From assembly GCF_030035675.1 (NCBI RefSeq), contig NC_084483.1, forward strand, positions 149,896,925 through 149,960,924: a stretch of 64,000 nucleotides of DNA. Reading direction: 5' to 3'. The notes beneath the pieces were generated by a model. That model was not told the DNA's origin and did no database searches. It saw only the letters and a list, made by a program, of their open reading frames with translations. The translations under genes were made by a program, and so were the position numbers. Each line of letters opens with the position of its first letter. Position 1 is the first letter of the stretch. Shown here one piece after another: positions 1 through 11,888 of the stretch. Origin of the DNA: Rhineura floridana. Lineage: Eukaryota; Chordata; Lepidosauria; Squamata; Rhineuridae.

Positions 1-862
1 TGTTATTATTTGTTATATATTTGTTTTAAATCTCTTTTGGGTTTTTTTAGTGATGAACGTTAATTGTTGTGGGATAGAAATGTTTTTATAAACAAACAGA
101 TAAATTTCATGGTGTATGAAAGGGTTTCAGAAAGTATTGCCAAGACTCCTGCCAATTAATGCAGTAACCCTGGGAGCTAGATGGTGGGCAGCTCACCAGG
201 CTGTTCTGTCTTCTCTCTCCTCCCCTCACTGCAAGATGGTCCTTAAACATACCTATGATGGCAGCTGAGGGAGGGATAGGAGATCTCAGTTGGAGTACTG
301 TGAGCCAGAAGACATTGGTAATGAGGGAGAGGAGGAAAATCAAGGAGAAGTAAGGCTGGGGAAAGTGAAGAGCCCATCATTCATTTCCAGGTATGTTCCA
401 AAGCAGAGCTAGAATGCATATGAAGGCTTTCTTGAGATGTGTGTCAAGAAACTATAATACCAAATGGACTATTCCAAGCAAAGCTTTCATAAACGCTACC
501 ACTTTGTGAACTACCATTAGAAGTTGTACCCAAGAGTGGTTTATGATCAAGGCCAGCGTAACAGTCATAGTGTACCCTTACTGATATTCCTTAATGTTAA
601 CTATATTGCTTCTGAAAAAGATTTCTTTTTCTTTCAAATGTCAACAAAGTTTGTTCATAACAAGCAAAAAGAAAGATGTTTGATGGTTTTAGATTTTAAC
701 ACAGCTTCCAATACTATACAGAAGATCTGAATACGATGCTTCAACAGATCCAACTATGTTCAGTCTCTAACTATCATGAGTTTTCAAGGCAACAGGGAAA
801 GGACAAAAAAGTCCTAATTACCTCCACAGCAACACACAAAGAAACGAAGTAAGATTACAAGA
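1..862. other. FAM98A intron 3 sequence, no gene seen
   Basis: This AT-rich stretch should lie in the intron after FAM98A exon 3 on the minus strand. I see no exon with splice sites and no repeat I can name before the CR1 fragment begins near 863. The short open frames have no recognisable motif. Confidence 0.4.
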
Positions 863-1838
863 AAAGCCTCCTGGATCAGGCCAATGGTCCATCTAGTCTA
901 GCATCCTGTTCCCACAGTGGCCAACCAGATGCCCATGGGAAGCTCACAAGCAGGACCTGAGTGCAAGAGTGCTCTGCCCTCCTGCAGTTTCTAGCAATTG
1001 GTACTCAGAAGCATACTGCCTCTGACAGTCATCAGGGTTAGAAGCCACTGACAGCCTTATCCTCCATGAATTTGTCAAATCCTCTTTTAAAGCCATTCAA
1101 GTGGGTGGCCATCACTACCTGCTGTAGGAGTGAATTTAATAGATTAACCATGTGCTGTGTGAAGCAGTACTTTTTTTTTTGTCTGTCCTGAATCTTCCAA
1201 CATTTAGCTTCATTGGATGTCCACGAGTTTTAGTGTTATGAGAGAGAAAAACTTTTCTCTGTCCACATTCTCCATGCCATGCACCATTTCTATCTTGTCA
1301 CTTCTTACTTGCCTTTTCTGTAAACTAAAAAGCCCCAAATGCTGCAACTTTTCCTCATAGGGAAGTCGCTCCATCCGCTTGATCATTTTGGATGCCGCTT
1401 TTCTGAATTTTTCCAACTTTACAATATCCTTTTTGAGGTGAGGCAACCAGAACTGTACACAGTAATCCAAATGCAGTCGCACTATAGAACTGTATAATTG
1501 CATTATGATATTGGTAGTTTTATTTTTAATTCCTTTCTTAATGATCCCTAGCGTGGAGTTTGCCTTTTTGACAGATGCTGCACACTGGGTCAACTTATTC
1601 ATCAGGCTATCCATGATGACCCCAAGGTCTCATTCTTGGTCAGTCCTAATCCAGTTCACTGCCAGTTCAAACCCCATGAACATATATATGAAATTAAGAT
1701 GTTGTCTGTCCCATTAAGCATCACTTTACATTTGTTTACATTGAATTGCACTTGCCATTTTATCGCCCATTCACTGTTTGGAGAGGTCCTTTTGGAGCCC
1801 TTTGCAATCCCTGTTTGTGTTTTAATGACCCTGAACCC
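863..1838 (-). mobile_element. CR1 LINE, 5'-truncated, minus orientation
   Basis: On the minus strand this is the 3' part of a CR1 LINE. It covers the C-terminal region of ORF2 and the 3' UTR, with the 'ggatcaggccaatggtccat' type tail near 873-892. An open frame at 1210-1614 aligns by eye with the C-terminal part of the intact CR1 ORF2 at 55-58 kb: QCAASVKKANS, VQFWLPHLKKDI and YEEKLQHLGLFSLQKR all have counterparts there. The copy is diverged, with frames broken around the open part. The truncated 5' end lies about 25 bp from the exon 3 splice donor of FAM98A. Confidence 0.9.
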
Positions 1839-1862
1839 TTTAAAAAGTTATCTTCAACTTAC

Positions 1863-1997
1863 TGAGCAGCAGGAGGCAGTTTTTCTGATTGAGAAGGCGC
1901 TTGGTGACGTCTCCCGATGTTAGCATTGTATATGGGCAGTTCATTTCACCCAGTAGCCCACTCATTTCAAGCTGGAACTCATCTGCTTCACTGGCAC
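1863..1997 (-). CDS. FAM98A: FAM98A coding exon 3
   Basis: The acceptor is TGTCTTTAG and the donor GTAAGT. The 135-bp exon codes for (S)ASEADEFQLEMSGLLG, EMNCPYTMLTSGDVTKRL and LNQKNCLLLL, entering and leaving in phase 1. It is too short and too broken up by splicing to stand out as an open frame on its own. A CR1 insertion ends about 25 bp beyond the donor. Confidence 0.93.
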
Positions 1998-4900
1998 CTA
2001 AAGACACAGATTTTAGTTAAAAGGTTCAACTATTAAAAGCACCAATTCTTTGCCAAGAGATAAGATAGCTAAGGCTCTATGTATACACGGTGAGTCCATG
2101 GATGTGCACACAAAACAGAACATGGTATGGAGCACAGCATTCAACTTCCTGAGAAGTTCAACTTTCATATTTTAAAAAGAGCCTTACCCTGCAAAGAAAT
2201 GCACAGACATGAGTGGGCTGCAGCCACTGAAACCTCTGAAGGGAAACATCTGAAGAGTGGCCAAATTAGATTTCCAGTGGTAGTGGATTTCCAGTGGCAC
2301 TGTGCATAGCCCCTTTTTCAGCAGGCATTTAAAAGTTAAAAAACAGAAGGCCCCTGCTGAATCTCTGTTGGCAGAGCATTCCAGAGAACTGGGCCGATGA
2401 CACTGAAGGCTTGATTTTGTGTCAATGTTAAATGAGCCTCACTAACTTGGGGGACGATCAGAGCCACTCCTGCAGATGGTCTCAGTAATCAAACTGGGAT
2501 ATAAGTGTTTAGGTGATCCCTAAGATACACTGGACATGTTCAGGGCTTTGTTAATTAATACCTTGAACCTGTCTCTGTAATGGATGGACAGCCAGCGCAG
2601 ATGTTTTAAAAGTGGTGTCACATGTTGTCAGCCATGTACTCCCATCAGCAGTCTGGCCGCCACATTTTGCACCAGCTGGAGCTTCCAAACCAGGGCCAAG
2701 GGCAACCCCACATGGAACACACTGCAGGAATCCAGCCTCGAGGTTACCAATGCATGGACTACAGAGGTCAGGCTATCTCTATCCAGGAATGGCCACAGCT
2801 GATGAACCAGACAAAGCTGGTAAAAGGCACTCCTAGCCACAGAGGATACTTGGGCCTCTAGTGACAGAGATGAATCTAGGTGTACTCCTAGGCTACAGAT
2901 CTGATCCTTCAGAGGGAACGTGGCCCCATCCAGAACAGGTAACTTGCCTATCTCCTGGACATGGGAACAACCTACCCAAAGAGCCTCCATCTTTTCAGGA
3001 TTCAAGCACAATTTATTGGCCCTCATCCAGTCCACTACAGCATTCAGACACTGATCTAGAGTGTTCACAGCCTCTCCTGATTCAGATGTTATGGAGAAAT
3101 AGAGCTGCATGTCATCAGCATACTGCTGACACCTTGCTCCAAAACTCCCAACAGCCGCTCCCACTAACCCAGTGTTACTCTCTGAATGCAACCCTGAAGG
3201 TAAGAGCAGAACCACTGTAACACTGCCTCTAATACCCATCCCACTGAGTTTGTCCAGGAGGATATCATGGTCGATGATATCAAATGCTGCTGAGAGGTTG
3301 AGCAGAAGTAACAATGTTGCACTCCCCAGTCTCTTTCACAATAAAGGTCATCCATCAGGGCAACCAAGGCTGATTCTGTTCCAAAATCAGGTCTGAATGC
3401 AGAGGGTGGATGGATCTGGATAAGCAGTTGCTCTACAATCACCTTCTCCACCAGCTTTGCCAGAAAAGGGGTGTTGGTGACTGGTCTATATTTGTTACAC
3501 TCCATTAGGTCCAGTGTGGGCTTTTTAAAAAGTGAGCACACCACTGTGACCCATTCAGTCAATCCGTCTAGCTAGCTTTAATTATATAGTTTAAGTTATG
3601 CAAACTAAAGAAACATTATACATGCTAGTCTAGTTGCATAATTCATAAAGACTGCAAAATTATTATTTTCTTTACACAGAACTTGAATTGCCAAGATACA
3701 AAATTATTTTTTCAGCACAGAGTAAATATAGCCTGAAGATACTCGAATTTACTACCATGCAGACTTTCTTCATAAACAGTGTTTTTAAAAAGATACAGTG
3801 GCTCAATATATTACACAGAAAAAAAGTCTAAAAGACTAATCCTGCTATAGCAACAGATAAATAGCTACTCTGATCACCAACACAGATTTTTTCATATTGC
3901 ATCAGTGTTGGAAGCAGAAACACCAGCATAAATTTTCAGGGTTAGTATGAAAGACACAAATCAATCAATTATGTCAAAGTCATGGTTAGTTACTCACTGT
4001 TAGTGGCTTGTACGTTTTCATCCAGTTTGCAAAACAACCTTAACTCTGACACTAGCCAAGCACAGAGTTTGGTATATTCAGGGGAACTGGCCCCAACAGA
4101 AACAGCCTGGGTCAGAGCTCCGTCTTCTAACAATGGGCCTTTGTAACTGGCAAACAGTACAAAAATAAGAATATGAAGATCTACTGTATAGTTTATGGAA
4201 TACACACTTACTGTATATTTGGTGATTACACCACTAACATGTCAAACAAACTTCTTTACTTAGAAGTAAACACGATTTCAAGGGAACTTCCTTCCAAATA
4301 AGCCTGTTTAGAATTGAAGCTTATATTTATTTATTTATTTACTGATTTATTTTATTTAACAAAATGTCTGAGTGCAATAAAACCTTAAAGTGGTTTACAA
4401 AAAAAATTAAAATTATCAATAAAAAAGTTAAAAATAGGTAATTAAAAACATTCAAAAGATAATCCAAATTACGCTAGAAAAAGATTAAAACACACGGCAA
4501 TATTCTACATGTCAGGATAGGCTTGCCTTAACTGATGCTGAAAAGAGCACAGCGAAAGTGCTCGCCTAATGTCAATAGGTAGGGAGTTCCAAAGTGCAGG
4601 TGCTGCCACACTAAAAGATTGATTTCTTACAAGTGTATTATGAGTATTATGTGGCACCTGTAATAGTGCCAGTTCTGCAGATTGAAGTGGATCCTCATCA
4701 AAAACTTTATTTGCTGCTCACAAACTTCTCTTGTTCATCATTGTCTCTTCCATTCCTTCTTCTCTCTGTTTGATGCCCTTGCTTCTTTCCCCTTTTGTTC
4801 ATTCCTTTACTGCCTCTTCCCCCACCCTGTACCAAAGTTTAGATTATAAACTCCTTGGGACAAGAACCTTTCTTTTTCTTTTTTGTTTATGGTGCCCTGT

Positions 4901-6529
4901 AAAGGTTCCATTTAGACTGACAATGCAATATACATATAAATAGCAACAATAAATGTATAGCAGTGAAGTAAGAGTACAATATATATTCATTCTAAGTTTT
5001 GCTGTATTGGCATGTAAATAATAGAACCAAGGTTAGGATGGAAAAAAAGAAAAAAGATGCACTGGGACAATGGCCCAGGCAACCAAAGCTGTTATTAGTT
5101 TAGCATAACTTTAGCACTTAGCACAAATAAGCCCCTTTTCAACTTTAAAATATGCTCATCTCTTCTAAAGTGGGAATCACTGTGCTTGCAATACTCCCCC
5201 ATGCATACATTGTCACTATTCTTCAGATCCCAATCCAAATCATTACTGAACTATGCAAATTATTTCTTTCTTGAGAAAACTTATGACAAAGCTTCTTACT
5301 TTTCATAGCATATTATTTACTACTAGTAGTTACAGAGATTGCAACAATATGTTGCTCTGCTGCAGGCGTTCTTAAGTTATCTGCTGTAGATATTTTTAAA
5401 TACTTACTAATTTATGAATGACTCTTCTTTTCCTGCATGGTCAAGTAAAGTCAAAATAAAAGCTATTGGAATTTTATCAGCTTACAAAAAAAACCCTAGA
5501 GAAATGTTGTTTCAATATCACTGAGAACCTTTTGTACAGCATTTTTTAAACGGTGGGTGGGATAGCATGACTAGGCCCCCCACAACACATAGATGTAGCA
5601 TCACACTTGCATCTCTGAAAAGGCTAAAGCATGGTTAACACCATTATTCTACGCAGGTTTACTTGGTAGTATCATTATGTTCACTTAGGCTGCAATCCTA
5701 TAAATGTCTACTCAGAAGTAAGTTCCATTAGGTTCAATGGGACATATCCCCAGGAAAGTGTGTACTGGATTGCATCCTTAGTCTTACTTTTTCATAAGCA
5801 TAAGGCTGCAGCAGTAGAAACACTTTGCATTAAAAGGATCTGACAGATAAATGGCAATTGTTTAATATTGCAAAATATATTTATAATGAATGAGAGCAAC
5901 AATTACTGAAAAGAAGTAGCACTGAAGAAAAAAAAGCAACAATTGTTTTAAGTTGTAGTACTTTCTTTGTGGAGGTTTATAAATTGATACTAGACAATCA
6001 CTGACAGATAGATGCTTATGTTGACTGAACCCTGCCATAGCACAGGGCAATAACACTACATACTCCATAATCCTGTGATGTCTTACTGTAGGGTGGTGGT
6101 GGTGGAGAGTGGTTCATTTTTATTTTTAAATCCGTCTCCAGCATGGAGTTCCCAGTGGTCTTCCATCTGGATCATGTCCACACCTGCTTAGCTTCTCAAA
6201 TTCATAAGATGATCTGAGACCACTAACTAGGCCAAAGAGAGTTGATCTTTATATGGGTTGAATGTTTTCTTGTTAAAAACCAGCTAAAAATATTCTCTTT
6301 TTCTAATACTAAGTGAGCACTTTAAAAAACACTCTTCAAGAATTTAGTGATGATTATAATACTAAAGTAAAGGATCACCCCAAGAATAATGGAGCACAGG
6401 GTGGGGATACAGATAAAAAATTAAAAGCTTTAAAAACCAACTAAAGTTATTTGTACTTATTTGCTCTTATACATACCCTAGATCTTCCAGCGATTCTAGG
6501 ATGTCATTCTCCATGAGCACAAACTCCAT
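1863..6529 (-). CDS. FAM98A: FAM98A, exons 1-3 (5' part of the gene)
   Basis: Three minus-strand exons (6477-6529, 3998-4146, 1863-1997) join in phase into 112 codons. The product starts MEFVLMENDILESLEDLG and continues through YKGPLLEDGALTQAVS, KLCAWLVSELRLFCKLDEN, EFQLEMSGLLGEMNCPY and LTSGDVTKRLL. It matches the N-terminal domain of vertebrate FAM98A nearly residue for residue from memory, and fits FAM98B much less well. The family has a calponin-homology-like N-terminal fold and a Gly/Arg-rich C-terminus. FAM98 proteins associate with DDX1, RTCB and RTRAF, and FAM98A is described as a PRMT1 partner. The remaining exons, including the Gly/Arg-rich tail, lie left of position 1. An in-frame TGA four codons before the ATG supports the start. 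The introns hold CR1 and L2 LINE insertions. Confidence 0.93.
2340..3560 (-). mobile_element. L2 LINE, 5'-truncated, minus orientation, decayed
   Basis: The minus strand codes for broken L2 reverse transcriptase. Visible blocks are SLFKKPTLDLMECNKYRPV, LLLLNLSAAFDIIDHDILL, the catalytic-box remnant CQQYADDMQLYFS, CLNAVVDWMRANKLCLNPEK and RLDSCSVFHVGLP. The frame shifts between roughly 3160 and 3310. The 5' end is cut inside the RT domain and no endonuclease region is present. The element sits in FAM98A intron 2. It belongs to the same family as the copies near 18 kb and 61 kb but is clearly older. Confidence 0.88.
3998..4146 (-). CDS. FAM98A: FAM98A coding exon 2
   Basis: The exon is flanked by a TTTGCCAG acceptor and a GTGAGT donor. 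It codes for YKGPLLEDGALTQAVS, GASSPEYTKLCAWLVSEL and RLFCKLDENVQATN, the strongly conserved N-terminal block of FAM98A. It enters in phase 2 and leaves in phase 1. Confidence 0.95.
4320..4700 (-). repeat. L2-type 3' end or L2-tailed SINE, minus orientation
   Basis: This stretch has the AT-rich tail (tttattta repeats near 4325) followed by the 'aagtggtttacaa' and 'agggagttccaaagtgcagg' blocks. Both blocks also occur in the 3' region of the L2 copy at 60.5-60.8 kb. It lies in FAM98A intron 1. Confidence 0.65.
4700..4960 (+). repeat. Old LINE 3' end (L2/CR1-like), plus orientation
   Basis: The sequence 'agattataaactccttggga' followed by a T-rich run and an AT-rich end with 'aataaatg' resembles the 3' UTR of old L2/CR1-type LINEs. 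It is strongly decayed and the family assignment is uncertain. Confidence 0.4.
5685..5781. repeat. Near-palindromic MITE-like repeat, copy 1
   Basis: The left end 'ttaggctgcaatcct' and right end 'ggattgcatccttag' are approximate inverted copies. Between them lies the block 'tactcagaagtaagttcc' followed by 'ttcaatggg'. Further copies occur at about 7.8, 41.9, 46.8, 47.3, 47.9 and 48.6 kb. Confidence 0.7.
6098..6245 (-). mobile_element. 5S rRNA-derived SINE, decayed, minus orientation
   Basis: Read on the plus strand, 'gtggtcttccatctggatca' then 'cctgcttagcttc' then 'agatgatctgagaccactaa' follows the order of reverse-complemented 5S rRNA (GGTCTCCCATCC, CCTGCTTAGCTTC, GATCAGACGAGATC). It is too diverged to be a 5S gene. 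A clearer copy lies at 19.45-19.64 kb. Confidence 0.5.
6477..6529 (-). CDS. FAM98A: FAM98A coding exon 1
   Basis: The ATG is at 6529-6527 with an in-frame TGA at 6541-6539. The exon codes for 17 codons plus two bases (MEFVLMENDILESLEDL and the start of G) and ends at a GTATGT donor. The phase 2 end joins exon 2 to make Gly-Tyr. Confidence 0.92.
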
Positions 6530-6650
6530 TCTGGGGCTTCAGAACGAACACAAAAGGGGGGGAAAACCTGGAACCTGCAATTAACAAATTCAAACTTAGT
6601 AACACCGGAGAGAATGAGGCGATAATAATGACTGACCAGGGTGGCGTGAA

Positions 6651-6692
6651 TGCTATGCTATGCTATACTATGCTATGCTATACTCCCCCCCC
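6651..6692. repeat. Microsatellite, (GCTAT)n
   Basis: This is a pentamer tract built from 'gctat' and 'actat' units, directly upstream of FAM98A exon 1. Confidence 0.85.
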
Positions 6693-7110
6693 TTCTTCTT
6701 GTATTTGGGGAGGGAAAACTCGGGTCTGTCCCATGCAATCTCTTGTCCTCCTCCCATTAGGAACGCCCCCCCTTTCCAGTCTTTAGTGAGCCAGAAGCAG
6801 GCAGACATTTAGGTGCTTCAGTTTCTCACAACCTCGTTCCTGTCTACGTTAGGAAGAAGCTCTAGCTTTTTCTCCTCCCGCATAAGGGGTGCCAACCCGC
6901 TCAGTAGCGCCCCAAATCTCCCACTCCCACCACCCCACCTACCCTTTGCACAGCTGCTACGCCGCCGACTGCTGGGTTGGCATGTCAGAAGTTGGGGGAA
7001 GGGCGAAGAGAGAGGAAAGGCCCCCTTTGCCTGACCTTTCACCCCTGGAGGGGGATCGCAACCACTTACGCCTGATTGAAAATGCTCTCCTCTGAGTAAT
7101 TTTAAACCCA
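6693..7110 (-). promoter_or_regulatory. Probable FAM98A promoter region (GC-rich)
   Basis: This stretch is GC- and CpG-richer than its surroundings, for example around 6940-6980 with 'cgccgccgactgctggg'. It lies 160-580 bp upstream of the FAM98A ATG, where a housekeeping-type CpG promoter is expected. No TATA box stands out and the transcription start cannot be placed by reading. Short open frames here on both strands look like GC-rich chance frames. Confidence 0.45.
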
Positions 7111-9329
7111 CCGTTTTCTTCTCTCTCTTTAACAGGTCATCTCGGTCTAAAGAAATCGCTTTTTTCTTAATGCAAGTAGTTTATACTTTAAGGTGAATAA
7201 ATATTTTCTTCAGGCACCATGGTAGACAATCCTAAAAGGACCTTCCCCCCTCCCTTTTTCTATCTCTATATAAAAGAAATAGAAGCTCTGAGTCTGAAAG
7301 GAGAAGAAACTGACGGGGAGCGAGAAGGGACAAAGTACTTCAAGACACAGGCTTTTCTTTTTGTCAGATTACAAGAACCAGCATGCCATAGAACACAGCT
7401 TTCACTATCTAGCTGTATGGTGTTTGTTGAACCTGCGGTAAAGGAGCAAATACTGGCTCTCTCGTCTTAACTCGAGTCTTCTAATTACTGGGTACTACTG
7501 AAATATAATGGAAGTACCATAGAGTGACCAACAACTAATTATGATTTCAAATGACCACTTTTTGCACTGTAGCCATTACACAGTGTGGAACAGTGAGGGG
7601 CAAAAGTATAGCAGAGAGTCTTCGCGGGAGCCTGTTTTACACAAAAAGCAGATGAGAAGGTGGAACTGTGCCTGGATTGTATCACTTGAAATAGCAGGTG
7701 CGATCATCAGAACGGGAGGGAGAATAAGACTCCCCACAGACCTCCTTAGGTCAGAGGTACTCACAGTGCAATCCCATATATGTCTACTCAGAAGTAAGTC
7801 ACGCTGATTTCTGTAAGTCTTCCTCTCTCTCAGGTAAGCAAGTATAGGATTGCAGCTTAATCCTTTCATTCATCCCCCTGTAGGATGGAGAGAGGCTGCA
7901 AAGCCCTTTCCACAAGCCTTCCATCATATTTTATTTTTCTTTTGCTAGTCACCTTTTCTTATGGAAAAAAAAGCAGGATTGAAAGGTTAACAGTTCCAGC
8001 CCAGGTATCTTAGCCAAAAGGTCAGGGATGATGGAAATTGTAGTCCAACAATTCATCTTTGCTCCATGTTAGATTCTATGTATGGATACCCATCACACAG
8101 GGGAAATTAATTATTCAGTCATACGGTACACTAACCTACCTGCCAGGATTGTTGTGAGGATAAAAGGAGGTGAAGAATCATGTATGTATGAGCTCCAATG
8201 AGTATCAATTCATGTATGAGCTCCTTGGTGCAAAGTCAGGATAACCATAATATATATCCAGCTTTCACTCTAGGCCAGGAGCTGTTTTTTGTGTTTATGT
8301 CTTGCGCTATATTCCTACTCCCTGTCCCCACCATTTCTGACTATTTTCTCTCCTGTCATCATCACCCCCTTTTCTCCTACTATGGTTTGTAAAGGAGAGA
8401 ACTGTTACATGATCATTGTTTTACATGAGTTTGCTAAATAACACAAATGGGGGAGGAGGCTGCATGCTTTATTTTATGTTTATGGTGAGAAAACAACTCT
8501 CTCCAAGACAAACCTAACAAGAGGGTTTGCCAATATAGCAAACCTGCTACATGGGTATGATTAGAAAAGAAAGACACTGCTGGACTTATACCACAGAAAA
8601 ACCTACAGTTAACAGTTCTTTAAATGATACATTTTTATACTAAACTGGTTTTACCCTGATAAAATGATTGCTAGGATATCTATGCACAACCAAGCTGAAT
8701 GATCCATACATGACGTGGCTCAGGTTTATTCTAAGCTTTTTTTCCTATGCACAAGCAGCCAGCCCACTGCCTGCCTCTGAACTAGTCAAGTAATTTGTCC
8801 CATACTATACTATTAGCAGGTCTTTTTTGTGACAGTACTCACCAGTACTGAGTACTGGCACCTCTTTTTTTGCTGCACATGTCAGCCATTTTGTGTTGGC
8901 AGCCACATTACTTTTATCAAGATATGAGTACCAGCAACTTTTTTTTACCAAAAAAACCACTGACTAGTATAAGGTTATGAAGATTTGAAAGGAACCAGTA
9001 TTTCTCTTCATTTACTATTTCTTTTTTAGAAACTATCTAGCTCTTTATTAAATCCCATATGCTCAACTGCACAAAAATTTAATACTGCACTTTTTTTACA
9101 CTGCACAAAATGTGTCTAACTGCACATTAGAATAAACCTTGGGCTCTGACCCAGAACACCCCAGGTCCCAAGTCTATATGGCTGCACTTGGTCATCCAAA
9201 CATGCAGAATGATCCTACTTGTAGAGGTACCTCCTAGCTCTTATTTCTGAGATGGAACACAGACAGATTTAGATTATTAGAGAGAAAATTTTCCAAGGTC
9301 TGCTGTTAAGCTGCCGGCAGAATCCAGTA
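7110..9329. other. Intergenic DNA upstream of FAM98A
   Basis: I see no gene here. A copy of the near-palindromic MITE-like repeat lies at 7762-7860. A hAT-MITE fragment ('atggaaattgtagtccaaca') lies near 8033-8052. The rest is AT-rich single-copy-looking DNA with short chance frames. Confidence 0.4.
7762..7860. repeat. Near-palindromic MITE-like repeat, copy 2
   Basis: It runs from 'cacagtgcaatccc' through 'tctactcagaagtaagtc' to 'ataggattgcagcttaa', the same order of blocks as copy 1. The end sequences are inverted copies of each other. Confidence 0.7.
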
Positions 9330-9441
9330 CTTAAGAACATAAGAACAGCCTGCTGGATCAGGCCAGTGGCCCATCTAGTCCAGCATCCTGTTCTCACAGT
9401 GGCCAACCAGGTGCCTGGGGAAGCCCGCAAGCAGTACTTCT
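9330..9441 (-). mobile_element. CR1 LINE 3' end, short fragment, minus orientation
   Basis: It begins with the CR1 terminal octamer motif ('aagaacataagaacagc') and continues 'ggatcaggccagtggcccat', 'ctagtccagcatcctgttct' and 'cacagtggccaaccaggtgc'. This is almost identical to the reverse complement of the 3' end of the intact CR1 at 58.2-58.3 kb, so the fragment is comparatively young. Confidence 0.9.
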
Positions 9442-9721
9442 TTACTTTGACTCTGCTTTGCTGGTGGAAAGTGACTTTCTTGACCTTCCCAAAAGTTTCT
9501 CCCAAGGGACCCTCCTGAATGGGGAGGGCTGACACGTGCTGAAGGGAAAAGAATTACTCAAAATTGGGTAAGGACATTCCACTCATCAGTGCTTCTGTCT
9601 GATTTTCAGCTATCCCCTGCTTCCCCTTGTACCATAGCTCGCCCATTCAGGAGGGTCTCCCAACCCTATGGAGAGACTTTTCAGGGGACTTGGGAGGCTG
9701 CTAGAAGGGACTGGGAAAGTC

Positions 9722-10305
9722 ATAAGAACATAAAGGTCCTTGTTGGCTCATACGAAAGGCCCATGTAGTCCAGCACTGTGGGCAAATCTACATCTGTAAG
9801 AATATCTCCACCTACATTTAGCTGTATCCATGCCCTGAAGTAATTATGTTAGGGTCTAGTCCAGTATTCTGTTCTCAGGAGCCCATAAGGAGGACATGGG
9901 AAGTTCTCAGGAGCCTGCAAGGAAAACATGGGCACAGCATTCTCCCATTCATGCTCCCCAACTATTGATTTTCAGAGGCATATCACCTCTGATACTGGAG
10001 GTTATATATGGCATCATGATTAGTAGGTACTGATAGCCTTATCCTTTATGAATTTGTCTAATCCCCTTTTAAAACCATCCAAGTTGACAGCTACATCTTG
10101 TGGTGATGAATTCCGACTGAATGCTGTGTGAAGTACTTCCTATTATGTGTCCTGAGTCTCTCACCATTCAGCTTCATTGGATGATCCTGGGTTCTAGTAT
10201 TATAAGTATTATAATACTTGTCCACCTTTTCCACAGTACCATGCAAGTCACCTTCTGCCAACCTCATTCTGCTGGTGCTTCTCTGGATCCAAGACTTTAT
10301 TTTTT
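9722..10305 (-). mobile_element. CR1 LINE 3' part, decayed, minus orientation
   Basis: It starts with 'cataagaacataaaggtcc' and carries diverged CR1 3' UTR and ORF2 C-terminal sequence, such as 'gatagccttatcctttatga', 'attcagcttcattggatgat' and 'ccttttccacagtaccatgc'. All frames are broken and the 5' end is truncated. Confidence 0.8.
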
Positions 10306-10466
10306 TGCAACAGTTGCTAGATATGCTTCATAAAATAGTCACTCAAAGCACTGTATCAAACAGCTGCAAGTTTAAATTGAGACACTTGATGCTTTGCACA
10401 CTCACAATTACTTTGAATTTGGCAAATCCTCCACTTGTACATAAAGCAAAAAGTTACTTGTTTAGC

Positions 10467-10605
10467 TCAGGACTGCAGAACCTGTGGCCCTCCAGTGTTG
10501 CTGAACTACAACTCCTGTCATCCCTTACCATTGATCATGCTGGCTAGGGCTGATGGGAATTGGGAGTCCAACAACATTTGGAGGACCACAGGTATCCTAC
10601 CCCTG
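10467..10605. mobile_element. Nonautonomous hAT-type MITE (fold-back)
   Basis: Arms around 'ctacaactcctgtcatcc' and 'gatgggaattgggagtccaa' are inverted copies, and the element ends in 'cctacccctg', a hAT-like CAGGGGT terminus. The copy is diverged. Similar elements lie at 11.76, 20.39 and 45.04 kb. Confidence 0.65.
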
Positions 10606-11763
10606 ATGCAGTTGCTAAATTATCCTGCCACACAACTTACAAATGCCTTTGCTATAGTTTCTGAAGAGTTGCTGACATTCCAAATGGCCATTAGTGATTA
10701 CAAAATCTTCAGACCCTCTTACAACTGACCCAGTATAAATTTCATAAAATGAAGCTCAAACACAAACACATACACAGCTCTAAGTTAACAGAAAACCCAG
10801 GCACTAGAATTATTGTATAATAACCATTTTAATGCAATTGTTTAAAACAGTGATAAACACATGTCTGGGATGATACCACAGATTTTATAGTAACAGTAAC
10901 ACATCCAACTATAGAAAATTAATATTCAATTTTATCATCTACATGTTTATTTCATAGTACGAGGCTCACTGAAACACTCCACTCCAGTCTCCAGTACACC
11001 TTCATGCAAGGAAAAACTGAGCAGAAAAACTCTACACAGTTAAAAACGCTATACAGGTCAAGCAAATTAATACCAACCTTAATATTGTTAGATTCCTTCA
11101 ATCCAAATAGTCTCAGAATTGCTTAAATTAAAATGAACTAGAAATGAGATGGTAGTCCTCAAGAGTGAAAAGTGCATACTTAACCTCAGATATATCTGCT
11201 GCACACTTTGTAAATTTATCAAGCCATTATTTTTCTCTTTTTGCCCAGTCATCACTTTTATTTCTTAGCTACAGTATATTAAGGCCTGGAATGCATACAA
11301 GGTTGCCCTGTTGTCATGCAAACAGCAGCTTGGAAGTGCTTAAGATAACAAGTATTTTTGTCATTCTATCATTTGCCAGGTATTGTAGCAACCATTCTTT
11401 ATTGTTTCTATTCTATTGACCTATGTTCACATGCTGACTTTTCAGCTGAATGATAAAGGGCTTCTTTTCAGTGGTAAAGCTACAACTTTGTGTTAGGGTT
11501 AGTAGTGTGATTTGCTTATTTCTATGGTGGTGTTTTTTGCTGGCATGGAGGAAAAGATAACTTTCAGGCGTGGAGATTGCCAGCTTTTTCCAGGGTCTAT
11601 TATTTTTAAAAGTTGGGTGGGGGTGGAGGATATAGAGATGTAAAGTCTCTAAACTTGAAAGAAAGTATAATCCCCCTCCCCCATGTAACTTTTTAAAAAA
11701 TGCAAATAGTTTCCAAAATGGCAAACACCAGGAGGAAGAAAGATGCTGCAAAAGGCACTAATC
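10606..11763. other. Intergenic DNA, no gene seen
   Basis: This is AT-rich sequence with chance frames only. No splice-bounded coding exon and no nameable repeat is visible. Confidence 0.35.
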
Positions 11764-11888
11764 CAGGGGTAGCCAATGTAGTGCCCTCCAGATCTGGTGG
11801 ACTACAACTCCTAAGTATTGGCTATGCTGGCTGGGGCTGATGGGAGTTGTAGTCCTAAGCATCTGGAGGGCACTATGTTGCTCCCCCC
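11764..11888. mobile_element. Nonautonomous hAT-type MITE (fold-back)
   Basis: It opens with 'caggggtagccaatgtagtg'. The internal arms 'gtgccctccagatctggtgg' and 'catctggagggcactatgtt' are inverted copies around a 'ggctggggctgatgggagtt' centre. The CAGGGGT terminus is typical of hAT elements. Only non-coding sequence is present. Confidence 0.75.

Noticed and set aside
6813-7111. Overlapping frames of 68-97 codons near the FAM98A promoter
   Set aside because: They sit in GC-rich sequence on both strands with no shared motif, and lie upstream of a well-supported FAM98A start.
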